Positions 43,452 to 54,769 of a DNA stretch of 64,000 nt are shown here, in pieces. This DNA comes from Diphasiastrum complanatum. Lineage: Eukaryota; Streptophyta; Lycopodiopsida; Lycopodiales; Lycopodiaceae. Every line of letters begins with the position of its first letter. The stretch's first letter is position 1. Below the pieces are notes generated by a model that had not been told where the DNA came from, did no database searches, and saw nothing but the letters and a program-made list of their open reading frames with translations. The position numbers and the translations under genes were made by a program. The stretch lies in the NCBI GenBank assembly GCA_029204225.1, contig CM055108.1:9112601-9176600 (forward strand), written 5' to 3'.

Positions 43452-43556
43452 CAAAAGAGGCCTTCCAGAAGATACTTTTTATTTTTTTTCTCAAAAGTTT
43501 TTTTCACATGGACCAATCAAAATACTCAAAATTGAAATCTATGTAACATAGCTCCT
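43452..43556 (+). repeat. MITE-like repeat, copy 4 (partial)
   Basis: Shares CACATGGACCAATCAAAA and GAAATCTATGTAACAT with copy 2 (20698-20740), plus the AGAGG start region. Ends not intact. Confidence 0.5.
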
Positions 43557-46280
43557 TCAAATTAATTCTTTTTTCTTTTAAAAAGAAAATTAAATCTGCG
43601 TCGGGGACACCCCGTAATTAAGCCATTTTATCTGTAGTATAGTCTGCAGCTCAAATAGAAACTGTGTAACTTTTGAATAAGAGCTCAGATTGAGACAATT
43701 ATAATGTCATTAGAAAGCCCTCGACGAGAGCTTTCCAACAACATCAACATGATCCAGTTCCGAGATACGATTTAAAAGATATTCTTGGTCAAAGTTTTGG
43801 GTAGTCAGTCAACGGTCCATCTGATATCGCTTTATACAATCAATATCTCCTTTACCAAATGACAAATTAAAATTTCAAAGAAAGAAATACAATCAAGTGA
43901 TAAATAAAACTGATTCTAAGGTATTTTTTTAGAATTACAGATTTATTAAAAAATTATGGTTTAACGTTTATCAGTATTAACATTGAATACATTTATTCTA
44001 TAAAAACTAAAATCCTTCATTAACTTACTTTAAATTATTTGAAATAATCAAAACATTCTAATAAAATATATGCTCTATACATAATTTACAATAACAACAA
44101 ATGAAATAAAATAGACAAATTTTTTTATAATTGCAAATAATAACTTTTTCATACCTTAACATGAGTTAGTTCAATAATAATGAATATTAAATAAATTTGT
44201 TATGTTTTTGACAAATAAAAAACAATTTATGAATATTGGACAAATAGCTTTTTGATTTCAAAATAAAAAAAAACTCTTTGAAGATATGCTAAAATTTTTT
44301 GAAACTTTTAATAACAATGTGAAGGACAATTATAACAAAATTACATACATAAAAAATAAGAAATATCAAAAGAAAATGCTACTTTTTGTAATTATAAACT
44401 ATATTATGGTATGCACCTTGTAAAAATTAATGTTTTTACGATCATCGATTAATCATGTTTAGTAATAAGATATTTAATGAAATTCAAATCAATTACTTAA
44501 GCATTTGAGATCAAACTTTCAATGAATCTACAACTTAACATTGAAATCCAATATCACCAAACACTCCAAATTTGCTTAATACAAAAAATAGACAACAATA
44601 ATGTATTAACATAAAATATAACATATTAGCTCAAATTTGAAAATGATTTCACTTTCAGTCATTCACAATAATTCTATATTGCAGACCACTAAATAATATT
44701 TTACATATTTTCACATACTTGTAATTCTATACTCATCAAATTTCAAATTTATAATATTAAAAAAAGTTAATTTTAAAAGAAATATTAGAAATTGTGAATT
44801 GTAAAAATAGAGCAAATAGACTAGAAACATTTTACATAATTTTTTGTAAAACAAAAACATTTAAAGGATACAATATTTTAGAGTCCAATCCAAGTCAATA
44901 AAAAATATTGATTTTTAAAAAGATATAAAGAAATATGACATAAACTCAAGTATTTATTTAATTATTAAATTCATGTTTATTTTTTAGATAGATAAATTTA
45001 CAATTGCACAAAATCGAATGACATTTTTATTTTTTATTATCTCAAAACTGTTTTTATTAAAACCAAAATTTGTTGATATTAATTACACATAGGTTCATGT
45101 CTTTTATAATTTCTTATGTTAAATAAACAAGATATATTATCTAATACATTGCTCTGATATCATATATTATAATTTAGATCAAATGTGTATCTATAATCTA
45201 ACAAAGTTCTTCAAATAGCCAATTTTGTTTTTTATTCATAGTTTTTAAAATTATTATTTTTATTTTGAATATTTGAAATACAAATTAACCTTTTTATATA
45301 ATTCCAAATATTATTTAGCAAAAGTCAACCGAGATAACAAATATTCATCATTATATTTTATGATTTTTATACAGGCTATTGACATATATTGAAATACTTA
45401 TAATTGTTTGAATTTTTATTTACCATTGTAGATATCATAATATTTTAAAAAAATCTTTAAAAAAAATTATCTTAAAAATGCTATTAAATTTATGTCATGT
45501 TTACAAACATCTAAGATTAAACTTGTTATGACTTTGACAAATCTAATTCAGTAACATAAACTAAACAATAATCATTCAAAATTTAAATTAGTAGTAAATT
45601 TTGAATAAATAGTTATTATGCATTTAATAGAAATAGGTACTATGAAGGTATTACAAATAATTATAAATAAATATTTATCATTCATTCATTACAAATAGAA
45701 TTTTATTAAATTAAGCTTATACTTCAATTTTATTTTGCATCATTGTTACAATTATATTTAATTTTTCTTACTTATTTGGATAAAAACTGATATTTATCGT
45801 TAAAAGGTCTATCCAATATTCAAAACATCATTTGAAGATATATCACTTTACATTTATAATTGCATCAACCAATATTACTACATTGCTTTTTAAAGTTTTC
45901 AAATCATCCAATATCGAGTAATTGCTAAATACAATTGTAGAATATGATGACATAAATTAAACTAACCACAACTTTTTCTTAAAAAAAAAAAAGACAAAAC
46001 ATCTATATCACACAAAATACTTGCATAGACACACATCATTATAAACATTTCTTTCATTTATTTGTTTATCACTCTTTTTGCTTTACAACATAGAGATACT
46101 GCATCATATCATACTTTACCAAAATAAGCATCATATCATACTTTACCAAAATAAAACAACAAAAAACTGAACTATTGGTATTCAAAAAACAAAAATTACA
46201 AATCACATATCAAAATTAATATTTCAAAAATTTAGAATGACAATTTTTCATTAAATCATTGTTGCTGGGCTTCCCATACT
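43557..46280. other. AT-rich block without long reading frames
   Basis: By eye more than three quarters A+T from about 43860, with many A and T runs and no reading frame of 60 codons or more on either strand. No terminal repeats or coding relics were seen. The part 43600-43800 is less extreme. Confidence 0.7.
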
Positions 46281-47531
46281 AGTAAAATGTATATGTAGAA
46301 ATCAATTTTTTAAATAATAAAAAAATATGTGGCTTTGCTTTGATGGGGCAAAACAGGGCAGTGCCTGCACGCTTGGGAAATAAGTTTAAACTAGCTTAAC
46401 CTCGGAGATGTTTAGTGAAATGAAATGAAGCTGAAAGAGCACCATGAGTGAGACATTCTATGACATAAATTTGAGCAAGGAAGGACTACAACACCTAGAC
46501 AAGCCTTGACCTGACAGTATATTCATACAATAGACAATAGTAAGTACTGATGCTCCGATTTGTTCTAACTGTACATATAAACAAGTCAATATTGTGAGAT
46601 GATGATGTGATGACTGAAAAATTGTGATCTACAATTAATTTGGTAAACCATTCAAGGAAGACCTATGTTGATCCAGAACTGATGCACACAAAAGTCGTAC
46701 CAGCTTGATTGGCTAGTAGCCAGTGCTCTAATATACTGCAGCAAATTTAGTATTAAGCTCTTGCAGAATGCTGTACGGATTATTGACTCAATATGGTCAT
46801 TGTTCTTTCTCATGATTTTAGCTTTTTCCTTTTGCGAATCTCCATGGTGGCAAAATCCTACCAACGTTTGTTCATGAGGGCTATTATGTTTGCATCATCT
46901 TTTTGATGAATTAGTGGACCTTTAAAGGACACAGCTCGTGCCTATGTAATTTCAGTATATGATTCCTATGAAGATAATCGTCTTGCAACGTCCAAAGAAA
47001 CACTTCCATTCAAAAATTTGATGCACAAAATTAAGATGGCAAAATATCAAATGCTTAAAAATTCCAAGACCCAGAAACAAGTATGTGCTCCAAATGAGCT
47101 ACTACAGTCGGAAGTGATCTGTGAACCAGCCCTTATGAATATAAGTCACTTACACCTTAGCAAAGACGGCATATCTGATAGTGCCGGGCAGTCTTTGCAC
47201 CGATGACTTGGCAATTTTACTACATTGAATTGCTGAAGTACTATTCAGCTAAATCTACATATCCACGGCAACTTCTCACACCCACACATTAGCATACAAG
47301 CAAACGCAAATTTTCCTGGTCTAAGAAATCATTGTAAGAAAAAATGACCGTTGTGACAATCTCTTTCTGCCAAGACCTTGGCAGAAGCTGAATCTCCATA
47401 AAAAGTTGTTGAGGTTGTATCTATGAAACTGATAAACAAACGCGCAGCTGACTCCATACCTACGTGTGCAAGCTGAAAGCTAATTTCACAGGCACCCAAA
47501 GACTTACATCGATCCCCGGCCGGATCTAAAG
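46281..47531. other. Unassigned sequence downstream of the peptide gene
   Basis: More balanced composition. The short frames at 46652-46864 (minus) and 47018-47206 (plus) have no motif. The part next to 47531 would be the 3' untranslated region of the arabinogalactan-type gene. Confidence 0.4.
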
Positions 47532-47747
47532 TTACAAGTGCCCAATCAACACGGCAATAATCAAGGCCGCAATCCCTGCAAAGATAGACAGTGGGGTGCC
47601 ATAGTTGGCCCCGGAAACTGGATGCGGATGCGGAGCAGGAGCTGGCACATGATAAGCTGCCTCTGACATTGTGAGCTGCAGGATAATCATAACTACTGAA
47701 ACTAGAGCAAGATTCAAAGCCACAGAGACTGCGAATGTCGAACCCAT
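47532..47747 (-). CDS. Arabinogalactan-peptide-like secreted, GPI-anchored protein
   Basis: 71 residues. An N-terminal hydrophobic signal peptide (about residues 1-30, ending TMSEA) is followed by a short mature part rich in Pro, Ala and His (AYHVPAPAPHPHPVSGANYG). Ala-Pro/His-Pro steps of this kind are typical prolyl-hydroxylation and arabinogalactan sites. A C-terminal hydrophobic stretch (about residues 52-71, IFAGIAALIIAVLIGHL) fits a GPI-anchor signal, with the cleavage site probably near SGAN. This is the layout of plant AG peptides, which go to the outer face of the plasma membrane and the wall. The C-terminus does not match the usual AG-peptide pattern closely, so a general AGP-like call is safer. 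Single exon; the ATG is preceded by about 160 bp of leader and a TATA box. Confidence 0.65.
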   Translation of the reverse strand: MGSTFAVSVALNLALVSVVMIILQLTMSEAAYHVPAPAPHPHPVSGANYGTPLSIFAGIAALIIAVLIGHL

Positions 47748-47935
47748 CTCGGATGTCTATGAATATTCACCGGCCTACAATCTGTTGCAACTAAATATCA
47801 AGAGGACTGACTGACTACACTCGAAAGATCTTTGCACACAAACAAATAGTGAACCAGCTCGAGCAAGCTGGGGAAAGCTCCGAGGAAGTATACACGCTAG
47901 CTGATTAAGTGACATACTTAATTAAATTGGTCGAG

Positions 47936-47943
47936 CTATATAG
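47936..47943 (-). promoter_or_regulatory. Candidate TATA box of the AG-peptide gene
   Basis: CTATATAG, read on the minus strand, 189 bp upstream of the ATG. Position fits a transcription start near 47905. Confidence 0.4.
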
Positions 47944-48110
47944 TAATACAAGCACATAAAGTCGTGGAGGCACAAATCGCTGGCTTATCCAGGCTGGAAC
48001 AACTGAATGCGAAAGCTCCCATCAACATCGATGCAGATGAAGAAAATTCCTTTCAAACCGAAGCCCACCTACCCCGACATAATATTTATAATGTATTTTT
48101 GAGTTCTTAA

Positions 48111-48221
48111 TGTTTATTCTGACCGTGATCGTTTACAGCCTTCCTTGTCCTTTGGGCAAGTTTACTTCTTTATGTTTATTCTGACTTTGATGGTTTACAG
48201 CCTTTCCTGTCCTTTGGGCAA
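48111..48221 (+). repeat. Imperfect direct repeat, 62-bp period
   Basis: 48111-48159 and 48173-48221 both run from TGTTTATTCTGAC through GTTTACAGCC to GTCCTTTGGGCAA, with a few mismatches. It lies upstream of the AG-peptide gene. Confidence 0.8.
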
Positions 48222-48379
48222 CTAGGAAAATGAGAGCTGCTTAATGATAAGATAAGATGCTTTTGCGTGTGTGATGTCACATGGGGATGTGCGAGAGCCA
48301 AATGATCTCATATCCTTGCTAGTGCATCACAGCTTGTTCCATGAGGCTTGCTCAAGATGAAAAAACAAGGAATGTTCTT

Positions 48380-49640
48380 AGAGCAGGTTACCAAGTAATA
48401 AACACTTGAACTATGTGCTCATGAGCATTACTATTGGGATAGTTCAAATCATTTGTGCATATGCTAAGTGTGTTAACCTTGAGTTGCACATGGATGCCAC
48501 ATTTTCTAATATTCACTATTGTCCAATGATTATAAGCATGCACATTGGATAAGAATCTTGTGGGCTTCACTAGTTCTAAGTTTAGGTGTGTGTACATGAA
48601 GACACGCCTCAATGAAGGTGCCCTTGATGTCAAAGGGCACATTTTGGGGCTTTAAATTTTGTTGTTGTTTGAGCTTTAAGACCATGAAGATCTTTGCTGC
48701 CTATGCTTGACAATTTTATCCGTGTTATGCTTCTTGCAAATCCAAACATGGCCTTTGAGGGGGACCACTCCACTGTTGCAAACTAGCCTCATTCACCTTG
48801 GCCTCGACATTTAGGTTTGAATATTGTGTGTCTTGGTGTGAATACTGAAATCATAAGTTTGGTTACCTTTGTCATTTCTAAGAAAAACTTTCACAATTGG
48901 TCTACAAGATTGTACTTAGGAGCAATAGATACTTAGCAATCTACATATTGCATATTCCCTATGCAAAGAAACGAACTTATAAGCTTTGAAATTGCTCTTG
49001 GGTGACTTTTAGCTCCTACTCATAAAGAACGGTAAAAAACCAATGCTGAGGAAGCAAAATGCTTCAGCAAACAAATCTTATTTGAAAAAGAAAGAAAATT
49101 CTACTCTTATTTGGCCAAATTGCTTTGCAAACTTTCCAAATTCAATGGAATCTATCTTGAATTCTAAATACGACACCAATAATGGGAATGCCCAAATGTC
49201 TACCATACTTTCGTGACCATAATCCAGTCAAGGTTTAAACCTTCAAGCTAGTATAGCAAATTTGGTAGACTCACATATTGGGCATTTCAAATGTTAAACA
49301 TATTGTCAAACTTACTTTTGGTCGAAAACAAAACAAGAGTAGTAGATGAGTAGTAATAGCATAGAATAAGGAGGAAAGGGGACATCCTTGCAACATTGCA
49401 TTTAGTAGACACTTTTCCATGGACTTTAATACAAACATAGGCACTCTTGAATAATAATTCAGTGATCTTCAAGATGTAGTTAGGGATGCCCAAATATCGA
49501 CCACATTCTATAGATATTCTCAGCTTAAGCTAAGCTTATCAAAAGCCTTCTCAAGACCTAGTTTCAAGACATTAAAGAATTCCTATGAAGAAGAAAAACA
49601 TTTATATATGGCAACATACGTATTAAGGACATTGTCAAAA
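48380..49640 (-). pseudogene. LINE (non-LTR retrotransposon) RT fragment
   Basis: Minus strand. Near 49540 the reading GLEKAFDKL resembles the LINE RT block D.EKAFD. 49287-49493 has ILKITELLFKSAYVCIKVHG, then (frames shifted) a Gly-Cys-Pro-Leu-Ser block, as in QGCPLSP. Further left a stretch with WSGPP resembles the LW.G......VHLV.W segment downstream of LINE RT. Many stops. No 5' ORF1 or endonuclease was recognised. Confidence 0.6.
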
Positions 49641-49932
49641 TTGTTCTTGCCTTCAATAGAACCAAACTATTCAACACCTACATATAATGCTTAGTGAGGT
49701 CCTAATTTTCAAGTAATAACTTTCGTTTTGATCTTAAAGGGAATGTTTGACATAATTAGAGGCTTAAAGTTTTAAACTAATTTTTTATTTTTCTTTTGGG
49801 AATGAAAACTAGCCAATTTTTGAAATTAAGATAAAATAGAGAATATATGATTACATAAAATCAAGAAAGTTTGTAGCAAGCCTAAAGTCAAGATATATGA
49901 TTTTGATTTTCAACACTTCTCCTAAAAACAAT

Positions 49933-50425
49933 CTATGTTGACTTGAACGTGGATCTTGGTATTATTCCAAGATTGGCTCTATGCTTGATGAAGGAATTTT
50001 TGCTCAAAGGTTTGGTGAGCAAATTTGCAATACAAGATGATGTGTCGATGTGCTCCAAGTAGATTTCCCCTCCAATGAGCTTCTCTCTCACGAAGTGATG
50101 TGCAACCTGGATGTGTTTGCTCCTTGCATGGAATATTGGATTGTTTGCAAGGGCTTGTGCTGAAATAATGTCACACATTATCATAGGTAGATCATCTTCC
50201 ATGATTATCTTTAGCTCCACTAGCAACCTCTTGATCCAAAGCACTTCCTTTGTTGTAGTAGTGAGTGCCTTAGAGTACTTAGATACATATCTTCAACTTT
50301 TGATTATGGTTTGTTATATAAAAGCATTTTCCAATGATGAATAGTAAGATTTTGCATAGCTTGGCTCAACTTATGAACTCTAAAACTTATGTCAGGCCTA
50401 GTTATAGTGAGCCAAATTAAGGAGC
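49933..50425 (-). pseudogene. R6 RNase H with internal deletion and micro-inversion
   Basis: Connects RT to a readable tail 49933-50244 (LWIKRLLVELK, CDIISAQALANNPIFHARSK, HIQVAHHF, ADLLTKPL-like) that ends with a normal stop. The DSDFA and TEAEY blocks are missing. In their place 50272-50325 is reversed: the plus strand, antisense to the element, reads RVLRYISSTFDYGLLYKS, the standard block that should lie on the minus strand here. HHWK precedes it and ALTTTTKEV follows. No active RNase H could be made. Confidence 0.8.
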
Positions 50426-51226
50426 CTATAAGACTCCTAAAAAGAGTGATGTCCACGAAGGATCTTTCTTCACCTTTATTAGGTCTTTTACAATTTGCTC
50501 CATAGGAGTTTCTATACTCTTACAATCTAGCATATTGGACATTTTTAACATTGAAAGAGCATACTTGGATTGACATACAAAAGCTTTATCATTATGAAAG
50601 TCAATCTCTAATCCTAAGATGTAATGAATTTTTCCAAGATCTTGCATCTTGAATTCTTTTCCAGGTGCGACTTTGGTTTCCTCAACTAACTTGATACAAC
50701 TTCCTGTTAGAATGATATCATCAACATAAATGAGAAGTATGACAATATCTCTATCATAAAACTTGAAATACAAGGAAGGATCATAGTTACTAAGATTAAA
50801 TCCTAGAAGAAAGGTGTTAAGTCGAGAATACCACGACCTTGGAGCTTGCTTTAGTCCATAGAGACTTTTGAAGAGCAAGCAAACTTTGTTTTTGTCTTGG
50901 ATGAACCCAATAGGTTGATCCATATAAATCTCTTCTTCTAGATATCCATTTAAAAATGCATTAGAGACATCTAGTTGAAAAACCTGCCAATTGATAAAAC
51001 ATGCAATGGAAATTATGATTCTAATTGATACCATCTTTGCAACTGGAGCAAAAGTCTCCTCATAATCAAGTCCATAAACTTGAGCAAAACCCTTTGCACA
51101 AAGCCTTGCCTTGTACTTGTTGATTGTGCCATCTGGATTATATTTGACTCGAAAAACCCATTTGCAACCAATCGTGTGCTTGTTGGATGGAAGATCCACA
51201 AGCTCCCATGTCTTGTAAAGCATCAT
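50426..51226 (-). CDS. R6 reverse transcriptase
   Basis: 266-codon open frame: TWELVDLPSNKHTIGCKWVF, QLDVSNAFLNGYLEEEIYM, SLYGLKQAPRSW, YVDDIILTGS (catalytic) and KIHYILGLEIDFH. It covers the palm and fingers in full and closes just where RNase H should begin. A frameshift near 51200 separates it from integrase. Confidence 0.85.
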   Translation of the reverse strand: MMLYKTWELVDLPSNKHTIGCKWVFRVKYNPDGTINKYKARLCAKGFAQVYGLDYEETFAPVAKMVSIRIIISIACFINWQVFQLDVSNAFLNGYLEEEIYMDQPIGFIQDKNKVCLLFKSLYGLKQAPRSWYSRLNTFLLGFNLSNYDPSLYFKFYDRDIVILLIYVDDIILTGSCIKLVEETKVAPGKEFKMQDLGKIHYILGLEIDFHNDKAFVCQSKYALSMLKMSNMLDCKSIETPMEQIVKDLIKVKKDPSWTSLFLGVL

Positions 51227-52712
51227 ATTCCTCCTTCATGGTTAGAAACCATTCCTTCGAATTGAGTGCATCATATACATCCTTTGGCTCCTCATGTGAA
51301 ATAAAATAAGCACAATTAGTGGAGTTGAGTTCCACTTGCTTGCCTTTATCTTCATATGTAAGTCTCCTAGGCTCGAATCTTTCTCTTTGTGACCTTCTTG
51401 GTGAAAAAATTCGAGGTGACTCCTTCTCAACTCTTGGCCCCATCTCTCCATGATAGTCTTCAAGGGTGATGATAGGAGAATCCTTTTGAGAATATTTTAA
51501 CTTGGCCTCCTCAAGGATGCATTTTTTGTTCTCATGGAATATAACATCCCTACTCTCAATTGTAGTTGAGATAGAGGGAACATAAATTTTGTAAGCCTTC
51601 TTGTTAGACGAATATCCAACCATGATTCCTTTGATAGAATTAGAATCATCTCTTTTCCTTGTTTCCAAGGGTACATGAACAAAGCAAGCACATCCAAAAA
51701 CTCTAAGGTGATCTACCTTAGGTTTCTTCTTAAACAAGACTTCATATGGTGATCTTCCTGCAAGTGCATTGTGAGGTAATCTATTGCACAAATAGTTTGC
51801 ACAAATGCTTCTCCCCAATATTCAATAGGAAAAGAAGCTTCAACTCGGATTGCTTTAGCACATTCACATAGAGATCCATTTTTTCTTTCAGCAACTCCAT
51901 TTTGAGATGGAGAATAAGCACAAGAAAACTCTCTCTTTATTCCTTCACCCTCACAATATTCATAGAACTTGTTGGAGATGTATTCACCTCCTCCATCACA
52001 TCTTAAAGCTTTAACTTTGAATGAAAATTGTTTCTCAACATAAGCTTTGAAGACTAGAAAGTGATCAAATACCATAGCTTCTGAAGAAAGTAGATACAAC
52101 CAAGTATATCTTGTAAAGTTAATAAAGGTGACAAAACATGTTGCACCACCAATACTTTTAGAAGAAGAAAAATGAACATCCGAGTGTATTAGCTCCAAAG
52201 GATAAGTAGTCTTAATAAAAGACTTTTGATATGGCCTTCTATGTGATTTTGCAATAGCACAAGCCTCACAAGGCTTGAAATCTTTGGAAAGTGATCTTGG
52301 AAGGCCAATAGCCTTATCTTTCTTGACCATAGAAAACATAGACTTAAAGTTAGGATGCCCCAACCTTCTATGCCATAACTCCTCCTTAGATAAAAGAGCA
52401 ACTTCACAAAAGTTTGCATTCTCAAAAGAATTCAACTTGCAAATTCCACCATATCTAGATCCATTGGCTAGGATCTCATCATTTTTCTTGATAAAGCAAG
52501 TATTGGAATTGAATTTTGCAACACAACCACTATCAAGCAACTTTCCAACACTAATCAAGTTCTTTGTAAGCTTAGGAACAAAATGAACATTAGAAAGTGA
52601 AAGAACTTTAGAAGAAGCAAGTTTCAATGGAATGTTGCCAATTCCTTCAATAGAGCACTCATGATCATTTGCAGTATAAATAGATCTTTTAAGTCCTTTA
52701 TAAGGTACAATA
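51190..52712 (-). pseudogene. R6 protease end and integrase
   Basis: 51713-52627 holds [16 protein letters not shown]-type sequence, [11 protein letters not shown] and CEACAIAKSH (zinc domain), HSDVHFSSS, CDGGGEYISNKF and SQNGVAERKN, so all three DDE residues are present. A frameshift near 51800 leads to 51138-51818 with NRLPHNALAGRSPYEVLF, FGCACFVHVPL and the GKQVELNST hinge. Apart from that shift the integrase is well kept. Confidence 0.85.
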
Positions 52713-53560
52713 TGTTAAAAATAGTCACTTATTATATGTTAAATAAAGATCTATCATTAGAACAATGTTCATGATCTGATTTCACACGTGTGGAGCCTAT
52801 TCTCACATGTGAAAGAAATTAGTTTTCATACTTGTACATATCTATTTTGATTTTGTATCAATCAAGTTAGTGTGAACATGATATGACTAGTTTTTAGTCA
52901 AGTTGACTAGTCACCTAGAAATTAGCTTTTCCTTGCATGTGCATGAGTAAATGCTCCCACATGGCAAGTGGATGTTCACACGTGTGTATAGAGTTCTAGA
53001 AGATAAGAGTTAATCATTTTCTTTAGATCCTATTTTGTAGGGAATATTCTTATATTCTAGGAGACTAGCTCTTTGGATTAAAGCCATATTCTAGAAGGTC
53101 AACTTTGGATAAGGATCAAGGATGGATCAAATGGATAGATCTGAGTGATGTGGCACTCTTCACACGTGTGAATACCTGCTGGACTGTACCAGACTCGTGG
53201 ATGTACTTGATCCATAAAAGGATCATCATTTTGCTAATGAGATTGATGAGACTTTTGCATTCTACAGTTTTGTGAGATTTCTAGTCATTAGAATTGTGAT
53301 TTCTATAAATGATTGCTATCAAGAACCAAAGTACTTGTTGTTTCAGGTGAAGGCCATACTGTGGACAGTACTCCACACGTGTGAGGCTCCTTTCACTAAT
53401 TTATGAAGTTTTGATCCATTGCTCTTGCTTAAATCTAAGTGTAGTGAATCTAGATCAAGATCTAAAGTGTAGAACTTGATAGATCCATTGATTAAGCAAC
53501 AAATACCTCTCTATGGTTGTTAAGTACAATCATTATTGTCCTTTAAACTGAAATTTATCA
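52713..53560 (+). repeat. R7 5' LTR
   Basis: 848 bp from TGTTAAAAATAG to AAATTTATCA, followed directly by TGGTATCAGAGC. Contains four CACACGTGTG sites (near 52782, 52976, 53157 and 53374), with GTAC-type motifs beside the last two. Confidence 0.82.
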
Positions 53561-54081
53561 TGGTATCAGAGCTAAGTAAGAGAGTAATCATTTGAATCAT
53601 AAAACTTGCAAAGATCATTGGCAAAATTTGTTTTTGGCCAATACTAGTGAGGGTGAGTTAATCTAGAGTGATAGCTTGTTTCTATTTGGATCAAATCGAC
53701 TTGGAGGCTGTGTATGTACTTTTCACACATGTGAAACCATACAACAACTTTCATTTCATCTTACTTTGTGTTTGTTGGTCCTAAAATCACAATTCTAGTT
53801 CATTTTTATTGCTTTTTGAAGCATAGTATTGATCTAGATTCAATCTAGCTAATGCCTATGACCAAATAGAGTTTTGGATCATTGAAGCATTTCCTTTTGG
53901 AGTTTAAGATCAGATCTAAGAGGCTGATTTGTTCAGATCCTTAGTTGAAGTGAAATCTCTAAGAAAAGTGTAAAGCAAAAAATTTTGTGAGAGTGAAAAC
54001 TATGAATTTTTGTCAAGATCTTTGTGTATCATTCAAGCTTGTGTGCTAGTTTGTGATTTTTAGAAGAGAATTCATTTTACA
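53561..54081 (+). other. R7 primer-binding site and leader
   Basis: TGGTATCAGAGCTAAG at 53561. Leader with CACACATGTG near 53721. No frame of note. Confidence 0.8.
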
Positions 54082-54768
54082 ATGCCATCCATGGGTGGAT
54101 ATTTGTTGGAATCAAGTGAGAGAATCACTTCCACAAATTATTCCATTTGGAAAGTGAGGATGGAATCACTCCTAGTGATCCATGACCTCTTTGACATAGT
54201 TCTAGGAGTTGAGGAAGAGCCTCAAGCTCCCCAAGAACAAACCAAATACAAGAAGAGAGCAAGATTAGCTCTACATTGCATAAAGTTGAGTGTATGCAAT
54301 GACCTCTTGAAGGAGGTGTCTTCTTGTGCCTCATCCAAAGAGGCTTGGGATTCATTAAAGAGTATCTATGAATCCAATAACACTTCAAGAATCCTCATGC
54401 TAAGAAATCAAGTTTTCCAAAGCATGAAAGGAAGTGGAGAGGTGGACAAGAGTATGTCCTTAGGATCAAATCTCTTAACAAGGAGTTGAGTGCTATAGGA
54501 GAGAAGATCCAAGATCAAGAGCTAGTACAAATCATATTGAATGGCCTAGGTGATGAGTTCACCAACTTGGTCCAATCATTTGTTATTCAAGACACTCATC
54601 CTTTGAAAAGTTGCACAATGTTCTTGTGGCCGAGGAGAGTAGACTTCTACACCTCAAGACAAAAATGGAAGGCATGTCACTTAATGGAGGAGAGGAGAAA
54701 GCAAACTTTACATCCAAAGGCAAGAAGAAATAACATCCATTCAATAAGAATCAAGGCAAGGAGGCCGA
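54082..54768 (+). pseudogene. R7 gag
   Basis: The ATG at 54082 (MPSMGGYLLESSERITSTNY) opens a good gag start with SIWKVRMESLLV and the capsid helices to about residue 120. A frameshift near 54438 passes to the frame 54486-54773 (LVQIILNGLGDEFTNLVQSF), and a further shift near 54610 loses the rest up to the knuckle. Confidence 0.82.
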
Positions 54769-54769
54769 G

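Larger units (their letters stand above)
49790..52712 (-). mobile_element. R6: copia element, minus strand, 3' part
   Basis: From the right: a protease-end block (HECSIEGIGNIPLKL) directly adjoining R7 at 52712, then integrase, RT, RNase H, a purine tract (about 49930-49916) and the start of a 3' LTR (TGTTGAAAATC at 49915). The LTR is cut at about 49790 by other sequence. The 5' half is missing. It is close to R3 in sequence. Confidence 0.82.

Noticed and set aside
46652-47206. Two short frames beside the AG-peptide gene
   Set aside because: No motifs, no start context and no similarity. Likely untranslated or intergenic DNA.
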